Assembly (NCBI GenBank): GCA_965231905.1
Contig: CBDDOO010000001.1
Span: forward strand, 372,001-436,000
Length of the DNA stretch: 64,000 nt
Direction of reading: 5' to 3'
Origin: G963663315 sp965231905
GTDB lineage: Bacteria > Pseudomonadota > Gammaproteobacteria > Arenicellales > Poriferihabitantaceae
The position numbers and the translations under genes are program-made. The notes under the pieces were generated by a model. That model did not search any database and had not been told where the DNA came from. It worked only from the letters and a program-made list of their open reading frames with translations. Shown one piece after another: positions 50,668-58,581 of the stretch (position 1 is the stretch's first letter; each line of letters begins with the position of its first letter).

Positions 50668-51822
50668 CTAATTCACGCGAAGGTTTTTAACGGTCAACGG
50701 CTGTACTACATCGCCGGTATCGTTGCCCCACGCATTTCGCTCATAGGTGATAACCGCAGCCAGATCGGTGTCATTGAGCTGGGTGGAAAAGGCCTGCATC
50801 GCGGTGCCGGACTTGCCATTCATGACTATATCGATGTGACCTTCAATATCCTCAAGCATCATCGGGGTGCCGACCAGTGAAGGGAATGCCCCCTGAATGC
50901 CCTGCCCATTTCCCTGATGGCAGGCAACGCAGTAGGTCCCGTAAACTCCTTCCCCTCTTTCCATCAACTCTTCCATTGTCCATTCGCGGTCCGCAGAGTT
51001 TGCCACTGCCTCGGCTTCGGCCAGTTGCGCCGTCACCCAGTCGTCATAATCGCTTTGCGATCTTGCATCGACCACAATCGGCATGAAGCCGTGGTCCCGG
51101 CCACACAGCTCGGCGCACTGTCCCCGATAAATGCCTTCTTCATCGATAATCATCCACATCTCGTTGATGAATCCCGGAATTGCGTCCTTCTTGATCGCAA
51201 ATGCAGGCAACCACCAGGCGTGCAGCACATCGCTGGCGGTCAGCAGGATTCGTACTTTTTTGCCGACCGGCAAGACCACGTGCCGGTCGGTTTCCAGCAG
51301 GTAGTTTTCAACGCTGGCCGGGTCGATCCCGGAGTCCAGTTGCGCCGCTTCGCGACTGTCCGCATGAAGGTTGCTGATAAACCGGATACCGGATTCCAGG
51401 TATTCGTACTCCCATTTCCACTGGTGGCCGGTGACTTTGAGCGTGATTTCAGCATCCTCGGTCTGTTCCATCACGATCAGGGTTTTCGCCGCGGGAATTG
51501 CCATCACCACCAGGATGATAAAAGGGACGACCGTCCACGCGATCTCCGCCGTCATACTTTCATGGAAAGTGGCGGGAGTGACTCCTCTCGACTTGCGGTG
51601 CCGAATGATGCTGATGGTCATTGCGCCAAACACCACGACACCAATCCAGAAGCAGATCCACAGCACCATCATGTGCATGTCGAACACCCTTCGGCTTATT
51701 TCCGTGACCCCTTCGGTCAGATTGAGCTGCCAATCGGCTGCAGCGGTGGAGCTGAGTGTTGACAGGAGTATTGCGGACAGAATCGCAGATCTCGGAACGG
51801 ACGTTCGTTCAAATATTTTCAT
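50668..51822 (-). CDS. ctaC: cytochrome c oxidase subunit II with fused cytochrome c domain
   Basis: The 384-residue product has a signal peptide, two membrane helices, and a cupredoxin domain with the CuA motif YRGQCAELCGRDHGFM. After it come ~90 residues with a class I heme site YCVACHQGNGQG and a later Met (TAMQAFS), so the chain carries its own cytochrome c. This is the caa3 type. It is the first cox structural gene on the minus strand, 156 bases downstream of an unknown membrane gene. Confidence 0.95.
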   Translation of the reverse strand: MKIFERTSVPRSAILSAILLSTLSSTAAADWQLNLTEGVTEISRRVFDMHMMVLWICFWIGVVVFGAMTISIIRHRKSRGVTPATFHESMTAEIAWTVVPFIILVVMAIPAAKTLIVMEQTEDAEITLKVTGHQWKWEYEYLESGIRFISNLHADSREAAQLDSGIDPASVENYLLETDRHVVLPVGKKVRILLTASDVLHAWWLPAFAIKKDAIPGFINEMWMIIDEEGIYRGQCAELCGRDHGFMPIVVDARSQSDYDDWVTAQLAEAEAVANSADREWTMEELMERGEGVYGTYCVACHQGNGQGIQGAFPSLVGTPMMLEDIEGHIDIVMNGKSGTAMQAFSTQLNDTDLAAVITYERNAWGNDTGDVVQPLTVKNLRVN

Positions 51823-51978
51823 TATGACTATGGGTCCTCACCGACAGTAAAGATAAACCGGATTGATCGCTACGATCATTGCCTTGTGCAGCATGGATTC
51901 TCCAGATAAGTGTATTTGATCAACGAATAAGCAACATCCTTATTTGCAGGTGTCGCTTTGAATGCGCTCACAATTATA

Positions 51979-52404
51979 TCAAATTTTTAAATTTTTTCTC
52001 CATAGGTATAGTTCCCACAATTTACCAATCAGTCTGGGAATGCCGACCAGCAGCAGAAAGGGAAGCAGGCCAGCTATTATTACGCCGAATTGCCCGAATA
52101 ACCCGCCTGCCAGACTCATCATGACCGAGAACGGCGTGGCCAGGACGGTTGCAACCAGTAACAGGGTACGAAGGCCGGATGTCGTACCTCGAAACAGGAG
52201 TTGGAGCAGCAGCCCGATCAATACGCCGGTGACAAAGAACAGACCCAGCCCGGTCCACATCTGATCATTAGACAGCCCGGACAGGAAGGAGTCACCGCCA
52301 AACCGGTACAGAACAATCAGGATTTGCAGGGCACACATTGCCAGACCGCAAACAATCGGGAAAAACCAGTAGCTTCGTCCGGGAATATTTGCGATTCCTG
52401 TCAT
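51979..52404 (-). CDS. small membrane protein, unknown (141 aa)
   Basis: The product has four hydrophobic helices with a short N-terminal tail (MTGIANIPGRSYWFF) and no recognised motif. It lies between ctaB and coxB on the same strand, 26 bases after ctaB, and so probably is part of the oxidase unit. The 156-base spacer up to coxB is AT-rich, with a short TGATC/GATCA inverted pair that could be part of the coxB promoter region. Confidence 0.7.
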   Translation of the reverse strand: MTGIANIPGRSYWFFPIVCGLAMCALQILIVLYRFGGDSFLSGLSNDQMWTGLGLFFVTGVLIGLLLQLLFRGTTSGLRTLLLVATVLATPFSVMMSLAGGLFGQFGVIIAGLLPFLLLVGIPRLIGKLWELYLWRKNLKI

Positions 52405-52430
52405 GAAGAGGTGGCAATAAGAAGTGGCAA

Positions 52431-53348
52431 TCAGGAATCCAGGATAAAGGCGCGGATAAAGATTCGCGCATAATGATCGATCAGCAGGAACGCGAACAGG
52501 GCGCTTAAGTAAAAGATCGAATAGCCAAAGGTTTTCATTGCGTACCGGTCGTCTGGCGAGCGGTAGAGCCGGACCGAATAAAACACGAAGCCGGCGCCGA
52601 GCGCCAGGGCGCCTGCCAGATAGATCGTACCGCTCATCAGGGTGACGAACGGCATGATCGTCACCACCACCAGCAAAATGGTGTACAGCAGAACGTGCAG
52701 CTTGGTATAGGCAATGCCATGGGTGACCGGCAGCATCGGTACCTGTGCCCGGCTGTAGTCGTCGACACGCTTGATCGCCAACGCCCAGAAATGAGGGGGC
52801 GTCCAGACAAATATAATCAGAAAAAGCAACAGCGCTTCACCATGAAGCTCGCCGGTCACCGCGGTCCAGCCGAGTACCGGCGGCGCGGCCCCGGCCGCTC
52901 CGCCCAGTACGATATTCTGAGGGGTGCTGCGTTTCAGGAACATGGAATAAATGACCGCGTAACCGACCATGGAGGCCAGGGTCAGAACCGCTGTCAGCAC
53001 ATTCACAAAGCCCAGCAGAATCACCATCGACATTGTCGCCAGGGCAAGCGCGAACGAGACTGCCTGCCGACCGCTGATACTGCCCTGCGGCAAGGGTCTT
53101 GTCCGGGTGCGCTCCATACGGGCATCAATTTCCTCATCGACCCAGTGGTTCAGGGCGGCCCCGGCCGAGGCGGCCAGCCCGATTCCGATCAACCCCCAGA
53201 ACCAGGCATCGAAAGGTACTGTCCCTTCGGTGGAAAGAAACATACCGGCCAGCGCCGTGAACAGGATCAGCAGCACTACTTTCGGTTTACACAGATCCAG
53301 ATATTCCTTCCAGTCGAAGGGCCGGGGGAGAGTCTGCGTCAGCTTCAT
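52431..53348 (-). CDS. ctaB: protoheme IX farnesyltransferase (heme O synthase)
   Basis: The 305-residue product is a UbiA-type prenyltransferase: LNHWVDEEIDARMERTRTRPL holds the first Asp-rich motif (DEEID) and FWALAIKRVDDYSRA the second (second Asp-rich: DDY). Around nine helices follow. It makes heme O for the oxidase. Start at ATG 53348; frames open up to 53378. It heads the oxidase group on the minus strand and is divergent from the dehydrogenase at 53483. Confidence 0.95.
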   Translation of the reverse strand: MKLTQTLPRPFDWKEYLDLCKPKVVLLILFTALAGMFLSTEGTVPFDAWFWGLIGIGLAASAGAALNHWVDEEIDARMERTRTRPLPQGSISGRQAVSFALALATMSMVILLGFVNVLTAVLTLASMVGYAVIYSMFLKRSTPQNIVLGGAAGAAPPVLGWTAVTGELHGEALLLFLIIFVWTPPHFWALAIKRVDDYSRAQVPMLPVTHGIAYTKLHVLLYTILLVVVTIMPFVTLMSGTIYLAGALALGAGFVFYSVRLYRSPDDRYAMKTFGYSIFYLSALFAFLLIDHYARIFIRAFILDS

Positions 53349-53482
53349 TGTGATCGGGTCGGGCAGGGAGTCAGGCAAAATAGTTGCCGGATTTTATCAA
53401 AAAAGCGCAGACAATCCGGTTTATTTCGTTATCATTGACCGCCTGTCCGATTCACTATCAATTTACAAACCGGGTTGAAAAT

Positions 53483-54412
53483 ATGTCAGAAACACTGCTG
53501 ATCAAGTCTGATCTGGACAGGTCCGACGGCTGGGTCAACGCGTTCCGGGATTTCGACATCGAACTCGTCGACTGGCAGGAGTTTACCGACAGGGACGATA
53601 TTGATTATGCCCTGGTCTGGCATCCGTCCCCCGGCTTTCTCGGACAGTTTCCGAATCTGAAGATCATCTTTTCGGTCGGGGCGGGAATTGATCACCTGAA
53701 AGGTGAGGGTGTTCTGCCCGCCGATGTCCCGGTTGTGCGGATGGTTGAAGAAGGGCTGACGGCGGGCATGGTGGAATACGTCATTTACCAGACTCTGCGC
53801 TTCCATCGGCACATGCCGCAATATGAACAGGATAAAAGGGATCATCACTGGGGTGAAATTGTACAGATCCCGACCCGCGACCGCACGGTCGGCATTTTGG
53901 GGTTCGGGGCGCTGGGGCAGGCCGCGGCCGGATTCCTGATGGCGCTGGGTTTTAACGTCATAGGCTGGAGCCGGACCGAAAAGACCATACCGGGGGTCAG
54001 GAGTTATTTCGGCGACGATCAGTTGGATGACATGCTTTCGATAAGCGAAATACTGGTTTGCCTGTTACCGGGCACCGACCGGACGCAGGGCATTTTGAAC
54101 GCGAACAACCTGGGCAAACTGCCCAGAGGCGCTTACCTGATCAACGCGGGCCGGGGCGCCTGCCAAGTCGAGGCGGACATTATCGCGGCCCTGGACGCAG
54201 GACAGTTGGCTGGCGCCGCGCTCGATGTGTTTGAAATCGAGCCGTTGCCGAAAGCCAGTCCGGTCTGGGACCATCCGAAAATTTACTTTACCCCGCATGT
54301 CGCCAGTATGACATTGCCGGCATCCAGCGCGACCCATGTTTACAACAACATCGAGCGGTTTCGCAATAAACTGCCACTGACCCACGTTGCTGACATGGAG
54401 AGGGGTTATTAG
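53483..54412 (+). CDS. ghrA: glyoxylate/hydroxypyruvate reductase A-type 2-hydroxyacid dehydrogenase
   Basis: The 309-residue product is a short-chain D-2-hydroxyacid dehydrogenase of the GhrA group: VGAGIDHL, GILGFGALGQAAAGFL (NAD(P) loop), CLLPGTDRTQGI, LINAGRGACQVE with the active-site Arg, ALDVFEIEPL with Glu, and PHVASMTLPAS with the catalytic His. It reduces glyoxylate or hydroxypyruvate. Start ATG 53483, since the frame upstream to 53384 crosses the divergent leader of ctaB. Confidence 0.92.
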   Translation: MSETLLIKSDLDRSDGWVNAFRDFDIELVDWQEFTDRDDIDYALVWHPSPGFLGQFPNLKIIFSVGAGIDHLKGEGVLPADVPVVRMVEEGLTAGMVEYVIYQTLRFHRHMPQYEQDKRDHHWGEIVQIPTRDRTVGILGFGALGQAAAGFLMALGFNVIGWSRTEKTIPGVRSYFGDDQLDDMLSISEILVCLLPGTDRTQGILNANNLGKLPRGAYLINAGRGACQVEADIIAALDAGQLAGAALDVFEIEPLPKASPVWDHPKIYFTPHVASMTLPASSATHVYNNIERFRNKLPLTHVADMERGY

Positions 54413-54449
54413 TACAGGTTGGGAAATTCCTGTGACACGGGCTACATAA

Positions 54450-55031
54450 ATGTTCAGCGCCTCTGGTATACGGCAGCCAAATCGGCTGGATGCGATTTGC
54501 AGGGAGACGGTTTCTCTGGGTTTCGACATGTCTTCTGACATCAAAACGGGAAATCTGCTCCGGTTTCTGGCGGGTGGTGTACCGGGCGGCCGCATTCTGG
54601 AACTGGGTACCGGAGCGGGCGTTTCCACCTGTTGGCTTTTGGACGGAATGGATGAACAGGCTAAATTAAGCAGCGTGGATATTGACAGTACGGTACAACA
54701 AATCGCCCGGAAGCATCTGGGTGAGGACCCCAGAGTGACGTTTCATACAAGTGATGCCTTAAAACTGCTTCAGGTCATGGATGATCAGTCCGTTGACCTG
54801 CTCTTCGCAGATGCGTGGCCGGGGAAATTTGAAGGTTTGGATTTGGCGTTGTCGAAGTTGAGAGTCGGCGGGGTTTACGTTATTGACGACCTGCTTCCCC
54901 AGTCGAATTGGCCGCAAAATCATCAGCCCAATGTAGACCGTCTGATTGAACGGCTGACATCCAATCCATTGCTTCAGGTTTTGCACCTGGATTGGTCCAG
55001 CGGCTTGCTTCTTGCCAGAAGAACCAACTGA
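54450..55031 (+). CDS. class I methyltransferase, O-methyltransferase-like
   Basis: The 193-residue product has motif I ILELGTGAGVSTCWLL, then SSVDIDSTVQQIARKHL and VDLLFADAWPGKFEGLDLAL and VIDDLLPQSNWP, similar to COMT-like methyltransferases of the O-methyl type with a metal-binding Asp. It probably moves a methyl to a hydroxyl or similar group. The last 77 bases plus 10 more are repeated at 55744-55830, on the far side of a toxin-antitoxin pair. Confidence 0.8.
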   Translation: MFSASGIRQPNRLDAICRETVSLGFDMSSDIKTGNLLRFLAGGVPGGRILELGTGAGVSTCWLLDGMDEQAKLSSVDIDSTVQQIARKHLGEDPRVTFHTSDALKLLQVMDDQSVDLLFADAWPGKFEGLDLALSKLRVGGVYVIDDLLPQSNWPQNHQPNVDRLIERLTSNPLLQVLHLDWSSGLLLARRTN

Positions 55032-55041
55032 ATCGGTTTAT
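54955..55041 (+). repeat. direct repeat, copy 1 (3' end of the methyltransferase gene)
   Basis: An 87-base segment (TGACATCCAATCCATTGC... to CGGTTTAT) is repeated at 55744-55830 with no gaps and six mismatches. This copy includes the last 25 codons and stop of the methyltransferase at 54450-55031. Confidence 0.9.
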
Positions 55042-55062
55042 GATTAATCCCATGATATTCGA

Positions 55063-55350
55063 TCAGGTCTGCAACGCGCGAATCACGGCCGCAGGTTCTT
55101 TAGACAGGACTTGCAGCAATACTCGGGAAACGCCTGTTGGCGTTCGTCTGCCCTGCTCCCAATCTTGTAAAGTTCGCTGACTCAAACCAAATTGTAACGC
55201 AAATTGTTTTTGCGTCATGTGCATACTGGAACGAATCGCCGAAACGTCAATATCATCAGGTACATGAACAACACAGCCATTCTCTTTGCCTTGAGCAAAT
55301 TCCAGGGCTTCCAACGCACCTTTAATAATACTTTTGCCTGCTTCACTCAT
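55063..55350 (-). CDS. XRE-type antitoxin of a RelE/HigB-like pair
   Basis: The 95-residue product has a helix-turn-helix in the C-terminal half (MTQKQFALQFGLSQRTLQDWEQGRRTPTG in parts), of the HigA-2/NadS type, with a region before it (IDVSAIRSS) that would bind the toxin. Its first eight bases overlap the toxin gene, so toxin comes first and the pair is coupled. The pair lies between two copies of a methyltransferase 3' end. Confidence 0.92.
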   Translation of the reverse strand: MSEAGKSIIKGALEALEFAQGKENGCVVHVPDDIDVSAIRSSMHMTQKQFALQFGLSQRTLQDWEQGRRTPTGVSRVLLQVLSKEPAAVIRALQT

Positions 55351-55699
55351 TATATGATACCTCCGAATTTTTATAGTGTTTGACCATTGATTTTAAAACC
55401 CGTTTTAACGTATTTTTTTCATGCTGTGTTAAGTCCACTTTCTGATTTTTCGTGAATATTGACAGCAGAAATAATGGGATAGATTCGCCTGAATAAAAAG
55501 TAATGACACGATAACCACCACTTTTGCCAGCTCCGGGACGTGCAAAACGTACTTTTCTGGCTCCACCAGTTCCCGTTATTTCGTCGCCAGCCACAGGATT
55601 TTCAGCAAGATAACCAATTAACTCTCTTAACTCAGCATCAGATATTTTTACCGCCTTGGCGCAACGGATGAATTCGGGTGTTTCGATGATTGTCTGCAT
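55343..55699 (-). CDS. RelE/HigB-like toxin
   Basis: The 118-residue product is a RelE-superfamily mRNA interferase: PEFIRCAKAVKISDAELRELI, GTGGARKVRFARPGAGKSGGYRVITFY (in parts), then LFLLSIFTKNQKVDL with the conserved late strand. The ATG at 55699 is used; 55717 is an alternative. The family cleaves mRNA on the ribosome; specificity is not known here. First gene of the coupled pair. Confidence 0.92.
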   Translation of the reverse strand: MQTIIETPEFIRCAKAVKISDAELRELIGYLAENPVAGDEITGTGGARKVRFARPGAGKSGGYRVITFYSGESIPLFLLSIFTKNQKVDLTQHEKNTLKRVLKSMVKHYKNSEVSYNE

Positions 55700-55743
55700 A
55701 CATTTATTATACGGCATTGCCGTATTTTATCAACAGATCCTTT

Positions 55744-55830
55744 TGACATCCAATCCATTGCTTCAGACTTTACAATTGGATTGGTCCAGCGGCTTGCTTC
55801 TTGCCAGAAGAATCAACTGAATCGGTTTAT
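55744..55830 (+). repeat. direct repeat, copy 2 (remnant of methyltransferase 3' end)
   Basis: This copy matches 54955-55041 at 81 of 87 bases. Read in the methyltransferase frame it still encodes LDWSSGLLLARRIN and the stop at the same place, so it is a coding-like remnant although the rest of the gene is missing upstream of it. Confidence 0.9.
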
Positions 55831-55862
55831 TCCCGTCTTGCAGATAATTTGATAATTGTTCT

Positions 55863-56075
55863 CTACACAAGTTTTTCTGCATATAGAATTAGTGTAGTTG
55901 TTGAAAGAATCAAGTAGATGACAGTTATAGGAATAATAAATTTAAAGATACTTTCTTCTTCAGGATTATTTGTCACTTTCCAGTCTGCCCAGAAGATAAC
56001 AAATAATGCGAAAAGGTTAGTAGGAATTAATATATAAGTACTAACGAGCGTAAATGTGTTCAAAAATGTATTCAC
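55863..56075 (-). CDS. small two-helix membrane protein (70 aa), unknown
   Basis: The product is two hydrophobic helices around a polar WADWKVTNNPEEES loop. Its local base use is much more AT-rich than that of neighbours, a sign of recent arrival. No family is recognised. It lies between the toxin-antitoxin repeat and the gene at 56185. Confidence 0.5.
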   Translation of the reverse strand: MNTFLNTFTLVSTYILIPTNLFALFVIFWADWKVTNNPEEESIFKFIIPITVIYLILSTTTLILYAEKLV

Positions 56076-56184
56076 GGTTTAAAGTGGCACAGCATTTAAT
56101 TTGGAAGATACCAGAATCGTGGTTCTGTCGGGGTGACGGAGAAGTCTGGTTTCTTATCCTTCTCTCCCCGTCCCGGTCATCGGA

Positions 56185-56550
56185 TCATGATTTCCGGTAA
56201 ACATAAACACCATGCCCCGGGTAGGTGGCAATTCCGAGAAGTTCGAAGATTCCGCCTATCGTAGTGAAATTACAACCGCCTTCTTTATTGCAATCGGTCA
56301 TGGCGCTACGGAACCATTCACGAGTGAATTCTCCAGTCTCGGACAACTGTTTGTGTGCCATTTTCCACTCTGATTCAGTGATGCCTTTCCGGTATGGATA
56401 TGGATTATTGTGGTTTGGTATGTTGTAGATCAGGGCCCGCTCGCCTCGACGCTGTCCCCATCCTTTCACGGTGAAATCCTTACGCGCTTTCGGTTTGGGG
56501 ATGACTGTGCTCGGTGTAGCCACCTGCTCAATTGATTCAAGAATGTTCAT
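56185..56550 (-). CDS. unknown protein (121 aa)
   Basis: The product from ATG 56550 (or 56583) contains a basic middle (GWGQRRGERALIYNIP, PYRKGITESEWKMAHKQL) and an end with CNFTTIGGIFELLGIATY. No family is recognised. Between this gene and the PIN-domain gene are 28-60 bases; it is on the same strand but has no evident ribosome link. The content is consistent with a small nucleic-acid-binding or restriction-associated protein, which is only a guess. Confidence 0.5.
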   Translation of the reverse strand: MNILESIEQVATPSTVIPKPKARKDFTVKGWGQRRGERALIYNIPNHNNPYPYRKGITESEWKMAHKQLSETGEFTREWFRSAMTDCNKEGGCNFTTIGGIFELLGIATYPGHGVYVYRKS

Positions 56551-56611
56551 CAGGTCTATTTGCTTAAACAGCCTGAGGAGCATTTTGTTTGGTCATGGAA
56601 GAGATGTGCAC

Positions 56612-57034
56612 TTAAAAAATTGCCGTGGCGAGTGACTGGATGAATTGAATGCCTGGCACCGCTTTTCGGCTAAGGCGGTGGTCATTCGTGATGAACATAT
56701 CCACATTGGCTACGGACGCGCAAGCGAGTTGGATCGCGTCAGGGGGGTGTATCGTCCGATCCCGGCGTACGGAAGCAAATATTGAGGCCGCCGTGGCGTC
56801 GAATGGTACGATGGCCGCACTGACCATGATGGCCTGCTCATAACGGTGCATGAGGTCTTGGTCATCGGCCTCCATGGGCTTGACGAGAACTTCCCCCAGA
56901 GTGAGCGCTGATGTGAGTAGATCGTCGTTACGTTCGATCATTCTCTCACGCAATGACACGACTCGCTCGGTCATTTTGCCTCTGTCTTCGAACAAATAGA
57001 TGAACAGGTTTGTGTCCCAGAAGATGCGGCTCAT
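56612..57034 (-). CDS. PIN-domain (VapC-like) toxin
   Basis: The 140-residue product has the PIN acidic set: IFWDTNLFIYLFE (Asp8), LTLGEVL (Glu), HPPDAIQLACA (Asp) and FITNDHRLS (Asp). These bind Mg and cut RNA in VapC toxins. Its ATG overlaps the stop of the upstream gene by four bases (ATGA), so it is the second gene of a coupled pair with the 162-residue protein at 57031-57519 as putative antitoxin. Confidence 0.88.
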   Translation of the reverse strand: MSRIFWDTNLFIYLFEDRGKMTERVVSLRERMIERNDDLLTSALTLGEVLVKPMEADDQDLMHRYEQAIMVSAAIVPFDATAASIFASVRRDRTIHPPDAIQLACASVANVDMFITNDHRLSRKAVPGIQFIQSLATAIF

Positions 57035-57519
57035 TGCCATGCTTCCCGCAGGCGACGCACATAAGCATCTGCGCCCTCGGTTGCCCAAAGCTCCTTGCCA
57101 AGCCCCCGGAGAGCTAGTACCGGATCCTGGATTTCCGTCGGCGTTGTAGTGGCGTATTCCCTGTTATACCAGTCAATAAGTGAGCGTTGATCAACTGGTA
57201 TCTGCTCGCGCTCGGGTATTTCCTTTGCGCCATCGCGTAGCCGGTGGTATGGATCAGTGGGCCGGAAAAGGCGGCGTCTGCTTCTTCTCGTTTCGAACAG
57301 CATTCGATAGCGACCGGGATTGGGGGGCTTATTCGCGACGCAATGGAGGTAGGCATGGACCCGGACGCCTGGACGAATAGGTCGGGCGCCAGTGAGATTC
57401 GCTCGCTCGGCCTGCGTTATGATCTCCTGGATCGTAAAGTCTTCCCGGTCAGGATAGCGCTGGTGGAGGGAGGCCACAGCGATCCACACTTCGTCGGCGA
57501 CACGCAGGGTATTTTCCAT
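57031..57519 (-). CDS. putative antitoxin partner of the PIN toxin, unusual
   Basis: The 162-residue product is much longer than a VapB (usually 70-90 aa). The N-terminal ~90 residues (DEVWIAVASLHQRYPDREDFTIQEIITQAERANLTG in parts, PGVRVHAYLHCVA) look like a winged-helix-like domain. The C-terminal 33 residues (DPVLALRGLGKELWATEGADAYVRRL) look like a toxin-binding tail. The ATG at 57519 is used, since the frame farther upstream is AT-rich and hydrophobic. The role as antitoxin is inferred from the four-base overlap with the PIN gene. Confidence 0.7.
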   Translation of the reverse strand: MENTLRVADEVWIAVASLHQRYPDREDFTIQEIITQAERANLTGARPIRPGVRVHAYLHCVANKPPNPGRYRMLFETRRSRRRLFRPTDPYHRLRDGAKEIPEREQIPVDQRSLIDWYNREYATTTPTEIQDPVLALRGLGKELWATEGADAYVRRLREAWQ

Positions 57520-57651
57520 ATTTTGACTCCAGTAGTATTTTTGATGAAAACCAATTATGCCAAGATAATTTTTGTTTTCAAAGTATTTATTGTAATATAT
57601 ATTGTACAAGGTAAATTTTATTCGTAATCGTTGAGGTTAGTAAAACACCGA

Positions 57652-58443
57652 TCAAGGCGCGTTCAGCCAGTGATCCGGGCCTCCCGCCTGCGGGCGGAAA
57701 AAGCAGATCATCCGTCCGTCCGGTCCGGCCTCGGCGTTTTCCCTCCAGGGCGCTGTGCCATGCAGCGCCAGGCGATGAACCATGAATGATTCTCCCGGCC
57801 GGGCATGGATCAAAACCCGCCGGCATTGATTGAATATGGTTCGTCTGGCCTGTTGATAGACTTCGGTGATGTCCAGGTCGCCCCAATACTCTGGCGGCAG
57901 TTTTTGCCAGGCTGCCCGGAAGGCGCTCCGGATGATTTCATGGGAGCCTTCCCAGACGACAAAAGGGGAGGCGTCGGAACTGAACTCCACCATTGGGATA
58001 CCCAGAATGAACGCATGGTATTCGCGCAGGCGCCTGCGTCTGTCGGGCCCTTCCGGCAGCAGGCCATCGACATGGGCGGCGTCGCGCCTGAGTCGGTAGT
58101 GGTGCGACTGCGGCGCTTCAGAGGCTCCGGCCCGGGGATAACCCGGATAGCAAACGGAGATTTGGCCAGGGTCCAGATCAAAATCGTCTACCCGCAGTGA
58201 TTGCCGGATAAACTCCATGGCGGTTCCCGCCAGAGGGCCGGAGTCATCCACCTCGCCGAGCCCGGTATTGGGCAACACATTGACCCCGGCAAACCAGGTG
58301 CCATTGCAGCGCACCCATTGTCGGTTCCGCTTCGCGTTGACCTGCTCCTGGGCACAGGGCAATACCTTGTCTACCCATGCTTTGAGAACGGGATCAAAGT
58401 CAATCAGGCGCCAACCGTTTTTATAAAAGAGACGGGTGTTCAT
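57652..58443 (-). CDS. 2OG-Fe(II) dioxygenase-like protein
   Basis: The 263-residue product has AAHVDGLLPEG (an HxD metal motif) and SFMVHRLALHGTAPWRE with a later His and Arg, in the order expected for the phytanoyl-CoA-like 2OG dioxygenases. LPCAQ, GTWFAGVNVLPNT and FSSDASPFVVWEGSHEI are other fixed-looking stretches. I do not know a named family. It is divergent from the Rieske oxygenase and may serve the same pathway. Confidence 0.65.
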   Translation of the reverse strand: MNTRLFYKNGWRLIDFDPVLKAWVDKVLPCAQEQVNAKRNRQWVRCNGTWFAGVNVLPNTGLGEVDDSGPLAGTAMEFIRQSLRVDDFDLDPGQISVCYPGYPRAGASEAPQSHHYRLRRDAAHVDGLLPEGPDRRRRLREYHAFILGIPMVEFSSDASPFVVWEGSHEIIRSAFRAAWQKLPPEYWGDLDITEVYQQARRTIFNQCRRVLIHARPGESFMVHRLALHGTAPWRENAEAGPDGRMICFFRPQAGGPDHWLNAP

Positions 58444-58581
58444 GAAATCATGGTCTGTACAGGGAGCATTAATTTTAAGGGCGCTGTCCAGCCCCGTTCA
58501 ATAAATTTGTCCGAACTTGACGATATGGACAACCCGGAGTGATTGGCTTTAGAATTTGATTTGTCCGTATCACCTTGAGAC

